The position numbers and the translations under genes were made by a program. Under the pieces are notes generated by a model. That model did not search any database and had not been told where the DNA came from. It was given only the letters and a program-made list of their open reading frames with translations. Shown one piece after another: positions 51,252-62,867 of a DNA stretch of 64,000 nucleotides (positions are counted from its first letter, which is position 1; every line of letters starts with the position of its first letter). Origin of the DNA: Carallia brachiata (Eukaryota > Streptophyta > Magnoliopsida > Malpighiales > Rhizophoraceae). The stretch is from assembly GCA_021464245.1 (NCBI GenBank), contig JADCRB010000016.1, forward strand, positions 10,100,835 through 10,164,834. Direction: 5' to 3'.

Positions 51252-53014
51252 CTTGCAAATAAGTGATTTTCTTTCATTTTAATGGCTTATTTAACACAAA
51301 TTAATGTTAATTTAAGCATAAATGCTTGTAAAAACCTTTAATTTCAATGCAAAACGCATTTCCAACACCCTTTGAAGTGTTAAATACATTCAATTCTCCC
51401 TAATAAGTGCGTAATTGATCATGATTTGCATTTATTAGTCGCATAAGACCTTTTGTGGCGTGAATAAAGAGGCTAGATCACTTTATTTCTTGAAAGTAAG
51501 TGATTTCTTTCATTTTAATGGCTTATTTAACACAAATTAAAGTTAGTTTAAGCAAAAATGATTGTAAAAACTTTTAATTTCAATGCAAAACGCATTTCCA
51601 ACACCTTTTGAGGTGATAAATACATTCAAATCCCTCTAATAAGTGTGCAATTGATCATAATTTGCATTTATCAGTTGCATAAGACCTTTTGTGGTGTGAA
51701 TAAATAGGCTAAATGACTTTATCTCTTGCAAAGAAGTGATTTTCTTTCATTTTAATGGCTTATTTAACACAGTTTAATGTTAATTTAAGCATAAATTCTT
51801 GTAAAAACCTTTAATTTCAGTGCAAAACGCTTTTCCAACACCTTTTGAGGTGATAAATACATTGAATTCCCTCTAATAAGTGTGCAATTGATCATGATTT
51901 GCATTTATTAGTTGCATAAGACCTTTTGTGGCGTGAATAAAGAGGCTAAATCACTTTATTTCTTGCAAATAAGTGAATTTCTTTCATTTTAATTGCTTAT
52001 TTAACACAAATTAAACTTAATTTAAGTATAAATGCGAAAAAAACCTTTAATTTCAATGTAAAACGCATTTCCAACACCTTTTGAGGTAAATACATTCAAT
52101 ACCCCTAATAAGTGTGCAATTGATCATGATTTGCATTTATTAGTTGCATAAGAACTTTTGTGGCGTGAATAAAAAGGCTAAATCACTTTATTTCTTGCAA
52201 ACAAGTGATTTTCTTTCATTTTAATGGCTTATTTAACACAGTTTAATGTTAATTTAAGCATAAATGCTTGTAAAAACCTTTAATTTCAATGCAAAACGCT
52301 TTTCCAACACCTTTTGAGGTGATAAATCATTGAATTCCCTCTAATAAGTGTGCAATTGATCATGATTTGCATTTATTAGTTGCATAATACCTTTTGTGGT
52401 GTGAATAAAAAGGCTAAATCGCTTTATTTCTTGCAAATAAGTGATTTTCTTTCATTTGAATGGCTTATTTAACACAAATTAAAGTTAATTTAAGCATAAA
52501 TGCTTGTAAAAACCTTTAATTTCAATGCAAAACGAATTTCCAACACCTTTTGAGGTGGTAAATACATTCAATACCCTCTAATAGGTGTGCAATTGGTCAT
52601 CATTTGCATTTATTAGTTGCATAAGACCTTTTATGGTGTGAATAAAGAGGCTAAATCACTTTATCTCTTGCAAATAAGTGATTTTCTTTCATTTTAATGG
52701 CTTATCTAACACAATTTAAAGTTAATTTAAGCATAAATGCTTGTAAAAACTTTTAATTTCGATGCAAAACGCATTTCTAACACCTTTTGAGGTGATAAAT
52801 ACATTCAATTCCCTTTAATAACTGTGTAATTGATAATGATTTGCATTTATGAGTTGCATAAGACCTTTTGTAGCGTGAATAAAGAGGTTAAATCACTTTA
52901 TTTCTTGCAAATAAGTGATTTTCTTTCATTTTCATTTTAAGGCTTACACAATTAAAGTTAATTTGAGCATAAATGCTTGTAAAAACCTTTAATTTCAAAG
53001 CAAAATGCATTTCC

Positions 53015-53032
53015 AACACCTTTTGAGGTGTT
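53015..53032. other. Short inverted repeat AACACCT-TTTG-AGGTGTT (long form, example)
   Basis: A 7-bp perfect dyad with a 4-bp spacer. The common form, as at 62906-62919, is CACCT-TTTG-AGGTG with 5-bp arms. It is present in most monomers. H monomers (CACTTTTTGAGGTC), G (GAAGTG) and O (CCCTTTGAAGTGTT) weaken it. Confidence 0.82.
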
Positions 53033-55021
53033 AAATACATTCAATTTCCCCTAATAAGTGTGCAATTGATCATGATTTGCATTAATTTGTCGCATAAGAC
53101 CTTTTGTGGCGTGAAAAAAGAGGCTAAATTACTTTATTTCTTGCAAATAAGTGATTTTCTTTCATTTTAATGGCTTATTTAACACAAATTAACGTTAATT
53201 TAGGCACAAATGCTTGCAAAAACCTTTAATTTCAATAAAAAACGCTTTTCCAACACCTTTTGAGGTGATTAATACTATCAAATCCCTATAATAAGTGTGC
53301 AATTAATCATCATTTGCATTTATCAGTTGCATAAGACCTTTTGCGGGGTGAATAAAGATGCTAAATCGCCTTATTTCTTACAAATAAGTGATTTTCTTTC
53401 ATTTTAATGGCTTATTTAACACAAATTACAGTTAATTTAAGCATAAATATTTGTAAAAACCTTTAATTTCAATACAAAACGCATTTCCAACACCCCTTTG
53501 AAGTGTTAAATACATTCAATTCTCCCTAATAAGTGCGTAATTGATCATGATTTGCATTTATTAGTCGCATAAGACCTTTTGTGGCGTGAATAAGGAGACT
53601 AAATTACTTTATTTCTTGAAAGTAAGTGATTTTCTTTAATTTTAATGGCTTATTCAACACAAATTAAAGTTAGCTTAAGCAAAAATGATTGTAAAAACTT
53701 TTAATTTCAATGCAAAACGCATTTCCAACACCCTTTGAAGTGTTAAATACATTCAATTCTCCCTAATAAGTGCGTAATTGATCATGATTTACATTTATTA
53801 GTCGCATAAGACCTTTTGTTGGCGTGAATAAAGAGGCTAAATCACTTTATTTCTTAAAGTAAGTGATTTCTTTCATTTTAATGCTATTTAAACAAATTAA
53901 AGTTAGTTTAAGCAAAAATGATTGTAAAAACTTTTAATTTCAATGCAAAACGCATTTCCAACACCTTTTGAGGTGATAATACATTCAAATCCCTCTAATA
54001 AGGTGCAATTGATCATAATTTGCATTTATCATTTGCATAAGACCTTTTGTGGTGTGAATAAATAGGCTAAATCACTTTATCTCTTGCAAATAAGTGATTT
54101 CTTTCTTTCTTTAATGGCTTATTAACACAGTTTAAAGTTAATTTAAGCGAAATGCTCTAAAAACCTTTAATTTCAATGCAAAACGCTTTCCAATAACCTT
54201 TTGAGGTGATAAATCAATCAATTCCCTCTAATAAATGTGCAATTGATCATGATTTGCATTTATTAGTCGCATAAGACCTTTCGTGCCGTGAATCAAGAGG
54301 CTAAATCACTTTATTTCTTGCAAATAAGTGATTTTCTTTCACTTTAATAATGGCTTATTTAACACAAATTAAAGTTAATTTAGGCCAAATGCTTGTAAAA
54401 ACCTTCAATTTCAATGAAAACACTTTTCAACACCTTTTGAGGTGATTAATACTATCAAATCCCTATAATAAGTGTGCAATTAATCATCATTTGCATTTAT
54501 CAGTTGCATAAGACCTTTTGCGGGGTGAATAAAGATGCTAAATCCCTTTATTTCTTACAAATAAGTGATTTTCTTTCATTTTAATGGCTTATTTAACAGA
54601 AATTACAGTTAATTTAAGCATAAATATGTGTAAAAACCTTTAATTTCAATACAAAACGCATTTCCAACACCCTTTGAAGTGTTAAATACATTCAATTCTC
54701 CCTAATAAGTGCGTAATTGATCATGATTTGCATTTATTTGTCGCATAAGACCTTTTGTGGCGTGAATAAAGAGACTAAATCACTTATTTCTTGAAAGTAA
54801 GTGATTTTTTCATTTAATATGGCTTATTTAACACAAATTAAAGTTAGTTTAAGCATAAATGATTGTAAAAACTTTAATTTCAATGCAAAACGCATTTCCA
54901 ACACCTTTTGAGGTGATAAATACATTCAATCCCTCTAATAAGTGTGCAATTGATCATAATTTGCATTTCAGTTGCATAAGACCTTTTGTAGTGTGAATAA
55001 ATAGGCTAAATCACTTTATCT

Positions 55022-55709
55022 CTTGCAAATAAGTGATTTTTCTTTTTAATAATGGCTTATTTAACACAGTTTAATGTTAATTTAAGCATAAATGCTTCTA
55101 AAAACCTTTAATTTCAATGAAAAGCTTTTCAAACACCTTTTGAGGTGATTAATACTATCAATCCCTATAATAAGTGTGCAATTATCATCATTTGCATTTA
55201 TCAGTTGCATAAGACCTTTTGCGGGGTGAATAAAGATGCTAAATCGCTTTATTGTTACAAATAAGTGATTTCTTTCATTTTAATGGCTTATTTAACACAA
55301 ATTACAGTTAATTTAAGCATAAATATTGTAAAAACCTTTAATTTCAATACAAAAGCATTTCCAACACCCTTTGAAGTGTAAATACATTCAATTCTCCTAA
55401 TAAGTGCGTAATTGATCATGATTTGCATTTATCGCATAAGACCTTTTGTGGCGTGAATAAAGAGGCTAAATCACTTTATTTCTTGAAAGTAAGTGATTTC
55501 TTTCATTTTAATGGCTTATTTAACACAAAAAAGTTAGTTTAAGCATAAATGTTGTAAAAACTTTAATTTCAATGCAAAACGCATTTCCAACACCTTTGAG
55601 GTGATAAATATTCAAATCCCTCTAATAAGTGTGCAATTGATCATAATTTGCATTTATCAGTGCATAAGACCTTTTGTGGTGTGAATAAATAGGCTAAATC
55701 ACTTTATCT
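55022..55709. repeat. S-O2-R2 triple, copy 1
   Basis: Three monomers in 688 bp. S is fused to an N-like 3' half (CACAGTTTAATG, then GATTAATACTATC). O2 has loop GTTAC, ACAGTT and GCGTAATTG at about 55406. R2 has CTTGAAAGTAAG and AAATAGGC. The following 693 bp repeat the same order. Confidence 0.75.
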
Positions 55710-56402
55710 CTTGCAAATAAGTGATTCTCTTTCTTTTTAATGGCTTATTTAACACAGTTTAATGTTAATTTAAGCATAAATGCTTCTAAAAACCTTTAAT
55801 TTCAATGAAAAATGCTTTTCAAACACCTTTTGAGGTGATTAATACTATCAAATCCCTATAATAAGTGTGCAATTAATCATCATTTGCATTTATCAGTTGC
55901 ATAAGACCTTTTGCGGGTGAATAAAGAGCTAAATCTTTATTTGTTACAAATAAGTGATTTTCTTTCATTTTAATGGCTTATTTAACACAAATTAAGTTAA
56001 TTAAGCATAAATATTGTAAAAACCTTTAATTTCAATACAAAACGCATTTCCAACACCTTTGAGTGTTAAATACATTCAATTCCCTAATAAGTGCGTAATT
56101 GATCATGATTTGCATTTATTAGTCGCATAAGACCTTTTGGGCGTGAATAAAGAGGCTAAATCACTTTATTTCTTGAAATAAGTGATTTCTTTCATTTTAA
56201 TGGCTTATTTAACACAAATTAAAGTTATTAGCATAAATGATTGTAAAAACTTTAATTTCAATGCAAAACGCATTTCCAACACCTTTTGAGGTGATAAATA
56301 CATTCAAATCCCTCTAATAAGTGTGCAATTGATCATAATTTGCATTTATCAGCTGCATAAGACCTTTTGTGGTGTGAATAAATAGGCTAAAACACTTTAT
56401 CT
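55710..56402. repeat. S-O2-R2 triple, copy 2
   Basis: This repeats 55022-55709. The GTAATTG marker of O2 recurs at 56095 (687 bp later), and R2 here ends AGCTGCATAAG and GGCTAAAACAC. Those bases recur in the single R2 of the next 11-mer (58949), so copy 2 is the one that continues the ancestral order and copy 1 is the extra one (inference). Confidence 0.72.
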
Positions 56403-58521
56403 CTTGCAAATAAGTGATTTTCTTTCATTTTAATGGCGTATTTAACACAGTTTAATGTTAATTTAAGCATAAATGCTTGTAAAAACCTTTAATTTCAATG
56501 CAAAACGCTTTTCCAACACTTTTTGAGGTGATAAATACATTGAATTCCTTCTAATAAGTGTGCAATTGATCATGATTTGCATTTATTAGTTGCATAAGAC
56601 CTTTGTGGTGTGAATAAAAGGCTAAATCACTTTATTTCTTGCAAATAAGTGATTTTCTTTCATTTTAATGGCTTATTTAACACAAATTAACTTAATTTAA
56701 GTATAAATGCTTGAAAAACCTTTAATTTCAATGTAAAACGCATTTCCAACACCTTTTGAGTGGTAAATACATTCAATACCCTCTAAGTGTGCAATTGATC
56801 ATGATTTGCATTTATTAGTTGCATAAGACCTTTTGTGGCGTGAATAAAGAGGCTAAATCACTTTATTTCTTGCAAATAAGTTATTTTCTTTCATTTTAAT
56901 GGCTTATTTAACACAGTTTAATGTTAATTTAAGCATAAATGCTTGTAAAAACCTTTAATTTCAATGCAAAACGCTTTCCAACACCTTTTAAGGTGATAAA
57001 TACATTGAATTCCCTCTAATAAGTGTGCAATTGATCATGATTTGCATTTATTAGTTGCATAAGACCTTTTGTGGCGTGAATAAAGAGGCTAAATCACTTT
57101 ATTTCTCGCAAATAAGTGATTTTCTTTCATTTGAATTGCTATTTAACACAAATTAAAGTTAATTTAAGCAAAAATGTTTGTAAAAACTTTTAATTTCAAT
57201 GCAAAACGCATTTCCAACACCTTTTGAGGTGATAAATACATTCAAATCCCTCTAATAAGTGTGCAATTGATCATAATTTGCATTTATCATTTGCATAAGA
57301 CCTTTTGTGGTGTGAATAAATAGGCTAAATCACTTTATCTCTTGCAAATAAGTGATTTTCTTTCTTTTTAATGGCTTATTTAACACAGTTTAAAGTTAAT
57401 TTAAGCATAAATGCCTCTAAAAACCTTTAATTTCAATGCAAAACCGCTTTTCCAACAACTTTTGAGGTGATAAATACATTCAATTCCCTCTAATAAATGT
57501 GCAATTGATCATGATTTGCATTTATTGGTCGCATAAGACCTTTCGTGGTGTGAATCAAGAGGCCAAATCACTTTATTTCTTGCAAATAAGTGATTTTCTT
57601 TCACTTTAATGGCTTATTTGACACAAATTAAAGTTTAATTTAGGCACAAATGCTTGTAAAACCTTCAATTTCAATGAAAAACGCTTTTTCAAACACCTTT
57701 TGAGGTGATTAATACTATCAAATCCCTATAATAAGTGTGCAATTAATCATCATTTGCATTTATCAGTTGCATAAGACCTTTTGCGGGGTGAATAAAGATG
57801 CTAAATCCCTTTATTTCTTACAAATAAGTGATTTTCTTTCATTTTAATGGCTTATTTAACACAAATTACAGTTAATTTAAGCATAAATATGTGTAAAAAC
57901 CTTTAATTTCAATACAAAACGCATTTCCAACACCCTTTGAAGTGTTAAATACATTCAATTCTCCCTAATAAGTGCGTAATTGATCATGATTTGCATTTAT
58001 TTGTCGCATAAGACCTTTTGTGGCGTGAATAAAGAGACTAAATCACTTTATTTCTTGAAAGTAAGTGATTTTCTTTCATTTTAATGGCTTATTTAACACA
58101 AATTAAAGTTAGTTTAAGCATAAATGATTGTAAAAACTTTTAATTTCAATGCAAAACGCATTTCCAACACCTTTTGAGGTGATAAATACATTCAAATCCC
58201 TCTAATAAGTGTGCAATTGATCATAATTTGCATTTATCAGTTGCATAAGACCTTTTGTAGTGTGAATAAATAGGCTAAATCACTTTATCTCTTGCAAATA
58301 AGTGATTCTCTTTCTTTTTAATGGCTTATTTAACACAGTTTAATGTTAATTTAAGCATAAATGCTTCTAAAAACCTTTAATTTCAATGAAAAATGCTTTT
58401 CAAACACCTTTTGAGGTGATTAATACTATCAAATCCCTATAATAAGTGTGCAATTAATCATCATTTGCATTTATCAGTTGCATAAGACCTTTTGCGGGGT
58501 GAATAAAGATGCTAAATCGCT

Positions 58522-58538
58522 TTATTTGTTACAAATAA
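58522..58538. other. Variant junction dyad in O2-type monomers
   Basis: TTATTTGT, a single T and ACAAATAA form a perfect 8-bp inverted repeat. The loop changes (CTTGC to GTTAC) lengthen the inner arm from 6 to 8 bp. The outer arms AAATCGC and GTGATTT still match except for one G/T position. Confidence 0.78.
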
Positions 58539-58750
58539 GTGATTTTCTTTCATTTTAATGGCTTATTTAACACAAATTACAGTTAATTTAAGCATAAATA
58601 TTTGTAAAAACCTTTAATTTCAATACAAAACGCATTTCCAACACCCTTTGAAGTGTTAAATACATTCAATTCTCCCTAATAAGTGCGTAATTGATCATGA
58701 TTTGCATTTATTAGTCGCATAAGACCTTTTGTGGCGTGAATAAAGAGGCT

Positions 58751-58782
58751 AAATCACTTTATTTCTTGAAAGTAAGTGATTT
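58751..58782. other. Variant junction dyad in R-type monomers
   Basis: Arms AAATCACTT (58751-58759) and AAGTGATTT (58774-58782) enclose a 2 x 2 mismatch and a new inner palindrome, TTTC-TT-GAAA. The R type has lost the CTTGC loop and the AAATAA right arm but gained the TTTC/GAAA pairing, so the site stays dyad-symmetric with different bases. Confidence 0.75.
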
Positions 58783-59711
58783 CTTTCATTTTAATGGCTT
58801 ATTTAACACAAATTAAAGTTAGTTTAAGCATAAATGATTGTAAAAACTTTTAATTTCAATGCAAAACGCATTTCCAACACCTTTTGAGGTGATAAATACA
58901 TTCAAATCCCTCTAATAAGTGTGCAATTGATCATAATTTGCATTTATCAGCTGCATAAGACCTTTTGTGGTGTGAATAAATAGGCTAAAACACTTTATCT
59001 CTTGCAAATAAGTGATTTTCTTTCATTTTAATGGCGTATTTAACACAGTTTAATGTTAATTTAAGCATAAATGCTTGTAAAAACCTTTAATTTCAATGCA
59101 AAACGCTTTTCCAACACTTTTTGAGGTGATAAATACATTGAATTCCTTCTAATAAGTGTGCAATTGATCATGATTTGCATTTATTAGTTGCATAAAACCT
59201 TTTGTGGTGTGAATAAAAAGGCTAAATCACTTTATTTCTTGCAAATAAGTGATTTTCTTTCATTTTAATGGCTTATTTAACACAAATTAAACTTAATTTA
59301 AGTATAAATGCTTGAAAAAACCTTTAATTTCAATGTAAAACGCATTTCCAACACCTTTTGAGTTGGTAAATACATTCAATACCCTCTAATAAGTGTGCAA
59401 TTGATCATGATTTGCATTTATTAGTTGCATAAGACCTTTTGTGGCGTGAATAAAGAGGCTAAATCACTTTATTTCTTGCAAATAAGTTATTTTCTTTCAT
59501 TTTAATGGCTTATTTAACACAGTTTAATGTTAATTTAAGCATAAATGCTTGTAAAAACCTTTAATTTCAATGCAAAACGCTTTTCCAACACCTTTTAAGG
59601 TGATAAATACATTGAATTCCCTCTAATAAGTGTGCAATTGATCATGATTTGCATTTATTAGTTGCATAAGACCTTTTGTGGCGTGAATAAAGAGGCTAAA
59701 TCACTTTATTT

Positions 59712-60658
59712 CTCGCGAATAAGTGATTTTCTTTCATTTGAATTGCTATTTAACACAAATTAAAGTTAATTTAAGCAAAAATATTTGTAAAAACTTTTAA
59801 TTTCAATGCAAAACGCATTTCCAACACCTTTTGAGGTGATAAATACATTCAAATCCCTCTAATAAGTGTGCAATTGATCATAATTTGCATTTATCATTTG
59901 CATAAGACCTTTTGTGGTGTGAATAAATAGGCTAAATCACTTTATCTCTTGCAAATAAGTGATTTTCTTTCTTTTTAATGGCTTATTTAACACAGTTTAA
60001 AGTTAATTTAAGCATAAATGCCTCTAAAAACCTTTAATTTCAATGCAAAACGCTTTTCCAACAACTTTTGAGGTGATAAATACATTCAATTCCCTCTAAT
60101 AAATGTGCAATTGATCATGATTTGCATTTATTGGTCGCATAAGACCTTTCGTGGCGTGAATCAAGAGGCCAAATCACTTTATTTCTTGCAAATAAGTGAT
60201 TTTCTTTCACTTTAATGGCTTATTTGACACAAATTAAAGTTAATTTAGGCACAAATGCTTGTAAAAACCTTCAATTTCAATGAAAAACGCTTTTCAAACA
60301 CCTTTTGAGGTGATTAATACTATCAAATCCCTATAATAAGTGTGCAATTAATCATCATTTGCATTTATCAGTTGCATAAGACCTTTTGCGGGGTGAATAA
60401 AGATGCTAAATCGCTTTATTTCTTACAAATAAGTGATTTTCTTTCATTTTAATGGCTTATTTAACACAAATTACAGTTAATTTAAGCATAAATATTTGTA
60501 AAAACCTTTAATTTCAATACAAAACGCATTTCCAACACCCTTTGAAGTGTTAAATACATTCAATTCTCCCTAATAAGTGCGTAATTGATCATGATTTGCA
60601 TTTATTAGTCGCATAAGACCTTTTGTGGCGTGAATAAAGAGACTAAATCACTTTATTT
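59712..60658. repeat. Partial third copy of the 11-mer (P-Q-N-O)
   Basis: 947 bp. It repeats P (CTCGCGAATAAG, AAAAATATTTG), Q (ATGCCTCT, CAACAACTTTTG, ATTGGTCGCATAAG), N and O in order. From 60659 the R monomer has different private bases (GGCATATTTAAC, CACAACTTAAAGTTAGC, ATTTACATTTATTAG), and then a U/N hybrid, so the 11-mer order stops here. Confidence 0.8.
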
Positions 60659-61132
60659 CTTGAAAGTAAGTGATTTTCTTTCATTTTAATGGCATATTTA
60701 ACACAACTTAAAGTTAGCTTAAGCAAAAATGATTGTAAAAACTTTTAATTTCAATGCAAAACGCATTTCCAACACCTTTTGAGGTGATAAATACATTCAA
60801 TACCCTCTAATAAGTGTGCAATTGATCATGATTTACATTTATTAGTTGCATAAGACCTTTTGTGGCGTGAATAAAGAGGCTAAATCACTTTATTTCTTGC
60901 AAATAAGTGATTTTCTTTCATTTTAATGGCTTATTTAACACAAATTAAACTTAATTTAAGTATAAATGCTTGAAAAAACCTTTAATTTCAATGAAAAACG
61001 CTTTTCAAACACCTTTTGAGGTGATTAGTACTATCAAATCCCTATAATAAGTGTGCAATTAATCATCATTTGCATTTATCAGTTGCATAAGACCTTTTGC
61101 GGGGCGAATAAAGATGCTAAATCGCTTTATTT
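60659..61132. repeat. R-like monomer and U/N hybrid monomer
   Basis: Two monomers. The second has U bases in its 5' half (TTAAACTTAATTTAAG, GTATAAATGCTTGAAAAAACC) and N bases in its 3' half (GAAAAACGCTTTTCAAACACC, GATTAGTACTATC, ATTAATCATCATTTGC). The switch lies in the shared TTTAATTTCAATG segment near 60979-60994. It marks the exchange that replaced the normal 11-mer continuation. Confidence 0.72.
60882..60913. other. Major inverted repeat (potential hairpin/cruciform) at the monomer junction, clean example
   Basis: The left arm AAATCACTTTATTT (60882-60895) and right arm AAATAAGTGATTT (60901-60913) are complementary over 13 bp with one bulged T, around the 5-nt loop CTTGC (60896-60900). 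The element recurs once per monomer with few changes. A common left-arm variant is TTATCT (one mismatch) and a common loop variant is CTTAC. In A and D monomers the right arm reads AAGTCATTT, which breaks the outer pairs. Whether it forms in vivo is unknown. Confidence 0.85.
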
Positions 61133-62080
61133 CTTACAAATAAGTGATTTTCTTTCATTTTAATGGCTTATTTAACACAAATTACAGTTAATTTAAGCAT
61201 AAATATTTGTAAAAACCTTTAATTTCAATACAAAACGCATTTCCAACACCCTTTGAGGTGTTAAATACATTCAATTCTCCCTAATAAGTGCGTAATTGAT
61301 CATGATTTGCATTTATTAGTCGCAAAAGACCTTTTGCGGCGTGAATAAAGAGACTAAATCACTTTATTTCTTGAAAGTAAGTGATTTTCTTTCATTTTAA
61401 TGGCTTATTTAACACAAATTAAAGTTAGTTTAAGCATAAATGATTGTAAAAACTTTTAATTTCAATGCAAAACGCATTTCCAACACCTTTTGAGGTGATA
61501 AATACATTCAAATCCCTCTAATAAGTGTGCAATTGATCATAATTTGCATTTATCAGTTGCATAAGACCTTTTGTGGTGTGAATAAATAGGCTAAATCACT
61601 TTATCTCTTGCAAATAAGTGATTCTCTTTCTTTTTAATGGCTTATTTAACACAGTTTAATGTTAATTTAAGCATAAATGCTTCTAAAAACCTTTAATTTC
61701 AATGCAAAACGCTTTTCCAACACCTTTTGAGGTGATAAATACATTCAATTCCCTATAATAAATGTGCAATTAATCATGATTTGCATTTATTAGTCGCATA
61801 AGACCTTTCGTGGCGGGAATCAAGAGGCTAAATCACTTTATTTCTTACAAATAAGTGATTTTCTTTCACTTTAATGGCTTATTTAACACAAATTAAAGTT
61901 AATTTAGGCACAAATGCTTGTAAAAACCTTCAATTTCAATGAAAAACGCTTTTCAAACACCTTTTGAGGTGATTAATACTATCAAATCCCTATAATAAGT
62001 GTGCAATTAATCATCATTTGCATTTATCAGTTGCATAAGACCTTTTGCGGGGTGAATAAAGATGCTAAATCGCTTTATTT
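61133..62080. repeat. 4-monomer unit O-R-S-N, copy 1
   Basis: 948 bp, exactly 4 x 237. O has ACAGTTAATTTAAG and GCGTAATTG. R has GAAAGTAAGTG. S has GATTCTCTTTC, CACAGTTTAATG and a Q-like 3' end (AATCAAGAGGC). N has CTTTCACTTTAATGG, TTTAGGCACAAATGC and ATCATCATTTGC. The next O starts at 62081. This is a short derivative of the 11-mer. Confidence 0.77.
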
Positions 62081-62791
62081 CTTACAAATAAGTGATTTTC
62101 TTTCATTTTAATGGCTTACTTAACACAAATTACAGTTAATTTAAGCATAAATATTTGTAAAAACCTTTAATTTCAATACAAAACGCATTTCCAACACCCT
62201 TTGAAGTGTTAAATACATTCAATTCTCCCTAATAAGTGCGTAATTGATCATGATTTGCATTTATTAGTCGCATAAGACCTTTTGTGGCGTGAATAAAGAG
62301 ACTAAATCACTTTATTTCTTGAAAGTAAGTGATTTTCTTTCATTTTAATGGCTTATTTAACACAAATTAAAGTTAGTTTAAGCATAAATGATTGTAAAAA
62401 CTTTTAATTTCAATGCAAAACGCATTTCCAACACCTTTTGAGGTGATAAATACATTCAAATCCCTCTAATAAGTGTGCAATTGATCATAATTTGCATTTA
62501 TCAGTTGCATAAGACCTTTTGTGGTGTGAATAAATAGGCTAAATCACTTTATCTCTTGCAAATAAGTGATTCTCTTTCTTTTTAATGGCTTATTTAACAC
62601 AGTTTAATGTTAATTTAAGCATAAATGCTTCTAAAAACCTTTAATTTCAATGCAAAACGCTTTTCCAACACCTTTTGAGGTGATAAATACATTCAATTCC
62701 CTATAATAAGTGTGCAATTGATCATGATTGGCATTTATTGGTTGTATAAGACCTTTTGTGGTGTGAATAAAGTGGCTAAATCACTTTATCT
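62081..62791. repeat. 4-monomer unit O-R-S, copy 2 (partial)
   Basis: 711 bp, exactly 3 x 237. It repeats O-R-S of 61133-61843 with an offset of 948 (GTAATTG 61292 to 62240). S now ends with an F/G-like 3' half (CCCTATAATAAG, GATTGGCATTTATTGG, AAAGTGGC), so the N of the unit has been replaced by another exchange. Confidence 0.75.
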
Positions 62792-62853
62792 CTTGCAAAT
62801 AAGTGATTTTCTTTCATTTTAATGGCTTATTTAACACAAATTAAACTTGATTT

Positions 62854-62867
62854 AAGCATAAATGCTT
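62854..62867. other. Short inverted repeat AAGCAT-AA-ATGCTT (example)
   Basis: A 6-bp perfect dyad with a 2-bp spacer, present in most monomers about 65 bp after the junction hairpin. Many types disrupt one arm (GTATAAATGCTT in C/G, GCACAAATGCTT in B/N, GCATAAATATTTG in O), so it is less well kept than the junction dyad. Confidence 0.8.

Larger units (their letters stand above)
49363..53852. repeat. Mixed satellite monomers between the two HOR regions
   Basis: About 19 monomers. There are H-like and M types, several with GGCTTATCTAAC (near 49630, 50812, 51049 and 52700), N types (TTTAGGCACAAATGC near 49893 and 53200, ATTAATCATCATTTGC) and O types (AATTACAGTTAATTTAAG, or AAGTGCGTAATTGATC at 51408 and 53534). 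R types with CTTGAAAGTAAGTG and GTTAGTTTAAGCAAAAATG begin near 51490. These are the building blocks of the 11-mer to the right, here without a regular order. Confidence 0.75.
53853..57104. repeat. 14-monomer expanded copy of the right-hand 11-mer HOR
   Basis: 3252 bp in the order P-Q-N-O-R-S-O2-R2-S-O2-R2-T-U-V, i.e. the 11-mer with S-O2-R2 duplicated. Markers: Q has GACCTTTCGTG and AATCAAGAGGC. N has ATTAATACTATCAAATCC and ATTAATCATCATTTGC. O has AATTACAG and AAGTGCGTAATTG. R has CTTGAAAGTAAGTG and AAATGATTG. S has GATTTTTC or GATTCTC and CACAGTTTAATG. T has GGCGTATTTAAC. U has AATTTAAGTATAAATGCTTG and TTTTGAGTGGT. V has AAGTTATTTTC. The left two thirds are indel-rich. Confidence 0.78.
57105..59711. 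repeat. 11-monomer HOR unit P-Q-N-O-R-S-O2-R2-T-U-V (reference copy)
   Basis: 2607 bp, 237.0 bp per monomer, almost indel-free. It starts at P (CTCGCAAATAAGTG, CATTTGAATTGC). Order and markers follow the preceding 14-mer. The next unit begins at 59712 with CTCGCGAATAAG. Marker offsets agree: GTAATTG 57976 to 60581 and 58687 to 61292 (both 2605), ATGCCTCT 57411 to 60018 (2607). The monomer types differ from those of the left-hand 7/12-mer, so this is an independent HOR family in the same array. Confidence 0.87.
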
